DNA of 15,705 nt from Rhizobium sp. Q54 (GTDB lineage: Bacteria; Pseudomonadota; Alphaproteobacteria; SMXS01), in the NCBI GenBank assembly GCA_945872035.1, contig CAMBYA010000017.1, positions 1 to 15,705 on the forward strand. The letters run 5' to 3'. Of this stretch, positions 13,518-15,705 are shown in pieces. The translations under genes and the position numbers were made by a program. Every line of letters begins with the position of its first letter. The stretch's first letter is position 1. A model generated the notes under the pieces. The model had not been told where the DNA came from. It did no database searches and saw only the letters and a list, made by a program, of their open reading frames with translations.

Positions 13518-14456
13518 ATGAACCGTGTCCTCGAACACCTCGGCACCAGATACCCCATCATCCAGTCGCCGATGGCCTGGATCGCGCGCTCGCAGCTCGC
13601 CTCGGCGGTGTCGAACGCCGGCGGGCTCGGCATCGTGGAGACGTCCTCGGGCGAGATGGAACAGTGCATGGAGGAGATCCGCAAGATGCGGACGCTCACC
13701 GACAAGCCGTTCGGCGTCAACCTGGCGCTGATGTTCCTGCGCGACGAGCGCATGGTCGACATGGTGATCGACGAGGGCGTGAAGTTCGTCACCACCTCGG
13801 CCGGCAGCCCGGCCAAGTACATCGACAAGCTCAAGAAGGGCGGCCTGACCGTCTATCACGCGGTGCCGACCACGGCCATGGCCATGAAGGCGATCGATGC
13901 CGGCGTCGATGGCCTTGTCGTCGAGGGCGCCGAGGGCGGCGGCTACAAGAATCCCGAGGAGGTGGCACTATCGGTGCTGTTGCAGACCATCCGCGAGAAG
14001 AGCGACATCCCGATGGTCGCGGCGGGCGGGATCGTTAACGGCCGCGGTATGGCGGCGGCGTTCGCGGCCGGCGCCGAGGGTATCCAGATGGGCACGCGCT
14101 TCGTCAGCTCGGCCGAGAGCCCCGTGCACCGGAACTTCAAGCAGGCGATCGTCGACCGTGACGAAACCGGCACCGTCGTTCTGAACAAGAAGTCCACGCC
14201 CTGCGTCCGCGCGCTGAAGACCGAGCGGTCGATGGCCATCGCCGAGGCGGGCATCATGGAGCGCGCCAAGGGCTTCGGCTCGGTGCTCGACCTCTATTTC
14301 GGCGGCGACATGGAAGCCAGCCTCGCCCTGTCGGGGCAGGGCACCGGCCTGATCCACGAGGTGAAGCCGGTCAAGCAGATCATCGACGAGACCGTCGACG
14401 GGTTCTTCGCCATCGCGAACCAGTTCGCGGCACGGGCGCAGGCCCGCGGGTTCTGA
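13518..14456 (+). CDS. Nitronate monooxygenase-family FMN protein lacking the usual catalytic His
   Basis: A 312-residue TIM-barrel flavoprotein. It opens RYPIIQSPMAWIARSQLASAV with GGLGIV, carries FGVNLAL, the FMN-phosphate region VVAAGGIVNGRGMAAAFAAGAEGIQMGTRF (residues about 171-200; written here in parts: AAGGIVNGRG, AAFAAGAEG, QMGTRF), all typical of 2-nitropropane dioxygenase/nitronate monooxygenase and FabK-like reductases. The motif normally ending in a catalytic histidine (GGH) reads EGAEGGGYKNP at 136-146, with Tyr143. True nitronate oxidation is therefore doubtful; a flavin-dependent reductase or oxidase acting on an acyl-CoA is as likely, given neighbouring SDR, acyl-CoA dehydrogenase and thiolase-like genes. 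The ATG has AGGGAAG nine bases upstream. It converges on the cytochrome gene with seven bases between stops. Confidence 0.85.
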   Translation: MNRVLEHLGTRYPIIQSPMAWIARSQLASAVSNAGGLGIVETSSGEMEQCMEEIRKMRTLTDKPFGVNLALMFLRDERMVDMVIDEGVKFVTTSAGSPAKYIDKLKKGGLTVYHAVPTTAMAMKAIDAGVDGLVVEGAEGGGYKNPEEVALSVLLQTIREKSDIPMVAAGGIVNGRGMAAAFAAGAEGIQMGTRFVSSAESPVHRNFKQAIVDRDETGTVVLNKKSTPCVRALKTERSMAIAEAGIMERAKGFGSVLDLYFGGDMEASLALSGQGTGLIHEVKPVKQIIDETVDGFFAIANQFAARAQARGF

Positions 14457-14463
14457 TACGGCG

Positions 14464-14841
14464 CTACTTGCCGGGCGGCTGGTCCGCCAGCGAAGAGATA
14501 TAGGCCAGCACCGCCTCGATCTCCTCGCGGCTCAGCGTGATTTCCGTCATTGGACCGTGAGGCCGCGTCAGGAACGTCCGGTAGTGTTCCGGATTGGCGA
14601 CTACCATAGGACCGAGCGTGGCAAAGGGCGGCGCCGCGTCCATGCCGCTCTCCTGCTTCGATGTGCCGGTGACATGGCAGGCGCTGCACCACATCCGCGC
14701 CAGATCCGAACCCTTTTCGTCCAGCGGATAGGTCTCGACTCCCGGCGCGGGAGCGTCCTTGGCTTCATCCGCCCGCGCACCCGCCGCTGCGAGAAGCGAC
14801 AGGCAAAGGGCCCAACTCAACGTTTTCAGGATTCTGGTCAT
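14464..14841 (-). CDS. Periplasmic monoheme c-type cytochrome
   Basis: From ATG 14841 the protein has 125 residues. It begins with a Sec signal peptide (MTRILKTLSWALCLSLLAAA, cleavage likely after GARA at residue 24), followed by the single heme site WCSACH (Cys52, Cys55, His56) and a probable axial ligand Met98 in HGPMTEITLSREEIEAVLAYI, the usual class I cytochrome c ending. It should carry electrons in the periplasm; the partner oxidoreductase or oxidase is not visible here. An ATG three codons earlier (14850) is possible, but the AGGA eight bases before 14841 favours the shorter form. It lies 44 bases downstream of the thiolase-like gene on the same strand, so co-transcription is possible although the functional link is unclear. 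Confidence 0.88.
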   Translation of the reverse strand: MTRILKTLSWALCLSLLAAAGARADEAKDAPAPGVETYPLDEKGSDLARMWCSACHVTGTSKQESGMDAAPPFATLGPMVVANPEHYRTFLTRPHGPMTEITLSREEIEAVLAYISSLADQPPGK

Positions 14842-14885
14842 GCGATTCATCCTAGCGGGATCGAGCGACGGCGTATTGCGTAAGA

Positions 14886-15705
14886 TCAAGCCGGCACGAA
14901 AACATTTCGCCCATCGTGGCTGCTGGCAGTCCCGGTGCGGCCGAGGCTCTCCTTCTCCATCAGGCCGTTGAGTGTCGCCGCGTCGCCCGGCGTGTTGGCG
15001 ACGAACCGCATGCCGTCCGACTGCCGTCCGATGACGATGCCGCGCTCAGGCCCGGTCTTGCCGAAGACCACCGTGTAGGTCTCGATCGTCGCGCTCCCCG
15101 ATGGCGTCTCGGTGAACGGCACGTCCGGAAGGGAATCGATCTGGCCCTGGTAGGACGACGGGTTCTCCCGCGTCCAGTTCCCCTTCGTCGGCGTCGTCGA
15201 ATAGATGCCGGTCCCCTGCTTGCTGAGATAGCCGCCATTGGCGCCGATCAGCCCGAAGGCGCCGGGCTTGGCGCGCAGTTTCGGCAGCATGGCGGCGATG
15301 GCGTTCAGCGAATACGAATTGCCCGGACCGCCGAAGAAGGGCAGGCCGCCGGTCACCGTCAGGCCGCGCGGGTCATCATAGGCCAGGCCGAGTTCGTCGC
15401 AGGCCACCTCGACAGCCGACGGGAAGCAGCTGTAGAGGTCGATGAAGCTGACGTCGTCGATGCCGATGCCGGCCATGTCGAGCGCCTTGCGGCCGCTGAG
15501 CTTCATGGCGGGCGCCCGGTCGAGCCGCTGGCGGAAGCTGATCAGCTTCTCGACCGCTTCGCCGACGCCGTGCACGAACACCCATCTGTCCTGTGGAATG
15601 CCCAGTTCGCGGGCCTTCCCGACCGACGTCATGATCACGGCGGAGCCCTGGTTGACGCCGTCCATGGCGTTCAACCAGCGCGGATAAGGGAAGCCGATAT
15701 ACCGG
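14886..15705 (-). CDS. Thiolase-like acetyl-CoA acetyltransferase/SCPx-family protein (C-terminal part)
   Basis: The gene continues beyond the right edge: the frame runs open through YIGFPYPRWLNAMDGVNQG to the last base, so the TTG at 15674 is not the start. About 273 C-terminal residues are visible. VSFIDLYSCFPSAVEVACDELGL, TGGLPFFGGPGNSYSLNAIA and GLIGANGGYLSKQGTGIYST are hallmarks of the large (about 500-residue) acetyl-CoA acetyltransferase-like family related to SCPx thiolases. Canonical thiolase GHPxGxxG histidine and CxG cysteine are not seen at the matching places, replaced by GGPGNS and GANGG. A C-terminal beta-rich extension (IETYTVVFGKTGPERGIVIGR) is also usual. Its role is probably acyl-CoA chain shortening or binding; a non-classical or aldolase-type activity cannot be excluded. 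It precedes the cytochrome gene by 44 bases. Confidence 0.85.
   Translation of the reverse strand, partial: RYIGFPYPRWLNAMDGVNQGSAVIMTSVGKARELGIPQDRWVFVHGVGEAVEKLISFRQRLDRAPAMKLSGRKALDMAGIGIDDVSFIDLYSCFPSAVEVACDELGLAYDDPRGLTVTGGLPFFGGPGNSYSLNAIAAMLPKLRAKPGAFGLIGANGGYLSKQGTGIYSTTPTKGNWTRENPSSYQGQIDSLPDVPFTETPSGSATIETYTVVFGKTGPERGIVIGRQSDGMRFVANTPGDAATLNGLMEKESLGRTGTASSHDGRNVFVPA

Overview
The window reads as a gene-dense, high-GC chromosomal segment (roughly two thirds G+C by eye) from an alphaproteobacterium. Support comes from the hopanoid genes hpnB, C, D, E, G and H, a Dxs with an alphaproteobacterial flavour, and protein families common in Rhodospirillales-like and sphingomonad-like lineages. 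The genus cannot be set from the sequence alone. Coding density is about 95 percent; no stretch over 300 bases lacks a gene. No RNA gene, CRISPR array, insertion sequence or phage gene was seen.

Left half (1-7213) is a hopanoid locus. The end of hpnH (+) converges with a minus-strand series read right to left: hpnC-hpnB (1-nt overlap), a 173-bp promoter-bearing gap, then dxs-hpnD-hpnE-hpnG (14-bp gap, 4-bp gap, 4-bp overlap). Together they run from pyruvate and glyceraldehyde 3-phosphate into isoprenoid precursors (Dxs), from farnesyl diphosphate to squalene (HpnD, HpnC, HpnE), and from the hopene skeleton towards bacteriohopanepolyols (HpnH, HpnG). HpnB is a membrane glycosyltransferase of unsettled role. 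The squalene-hopene cyclase gene, usually between hpnE and hpnG, is absent here and may lie left of hpnH.

The middle (7253-10717) holds a minus-strand spinster-type MFS transporter. Diverging from it is a tightly coupled plus-strand trio: a DsbA-fold isomerase, an aminoglycoside-phosphotransferase-fold kinase and a small DUF6285-type protein. The divergent spacer carries a good sigma70-like promoter for the transporter and a striking 32-bp hyphenated dyad.

The right part (10718-15705) holds a TetR regulator, an acyl-CoA dehydrogenase and an SDR oxidoreductase on the minus strand, a plus-strand nitronate-monooxygenase-family flavoprotein, then a minus-strand c-type cytochrome and a thiolase-like protein cut by the window edge. 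Kinase, small partner and acyl-CoA dehydrogenase together recall the LvaA-LvaB-LvaC system of Pseudomonas putida (phosphorylation then elimination on 4-hydroxyacyl-CoA) and the fused mammalian ACAD10/ACAD11. My best inference is an acyl-CoA catabolic island for an unidentified hydroxylated, aromatic or terpenoid acid, under TetR control.

The most unusual points are the probable Lva-like module with extra enzymes, a degenerate tandem duplication across the convergent hpnG/hpnH ends, an ideal ribosome binding site facing an ATC rather than ATG codon, and a short element shared by the dxs and tetR upstream regions.
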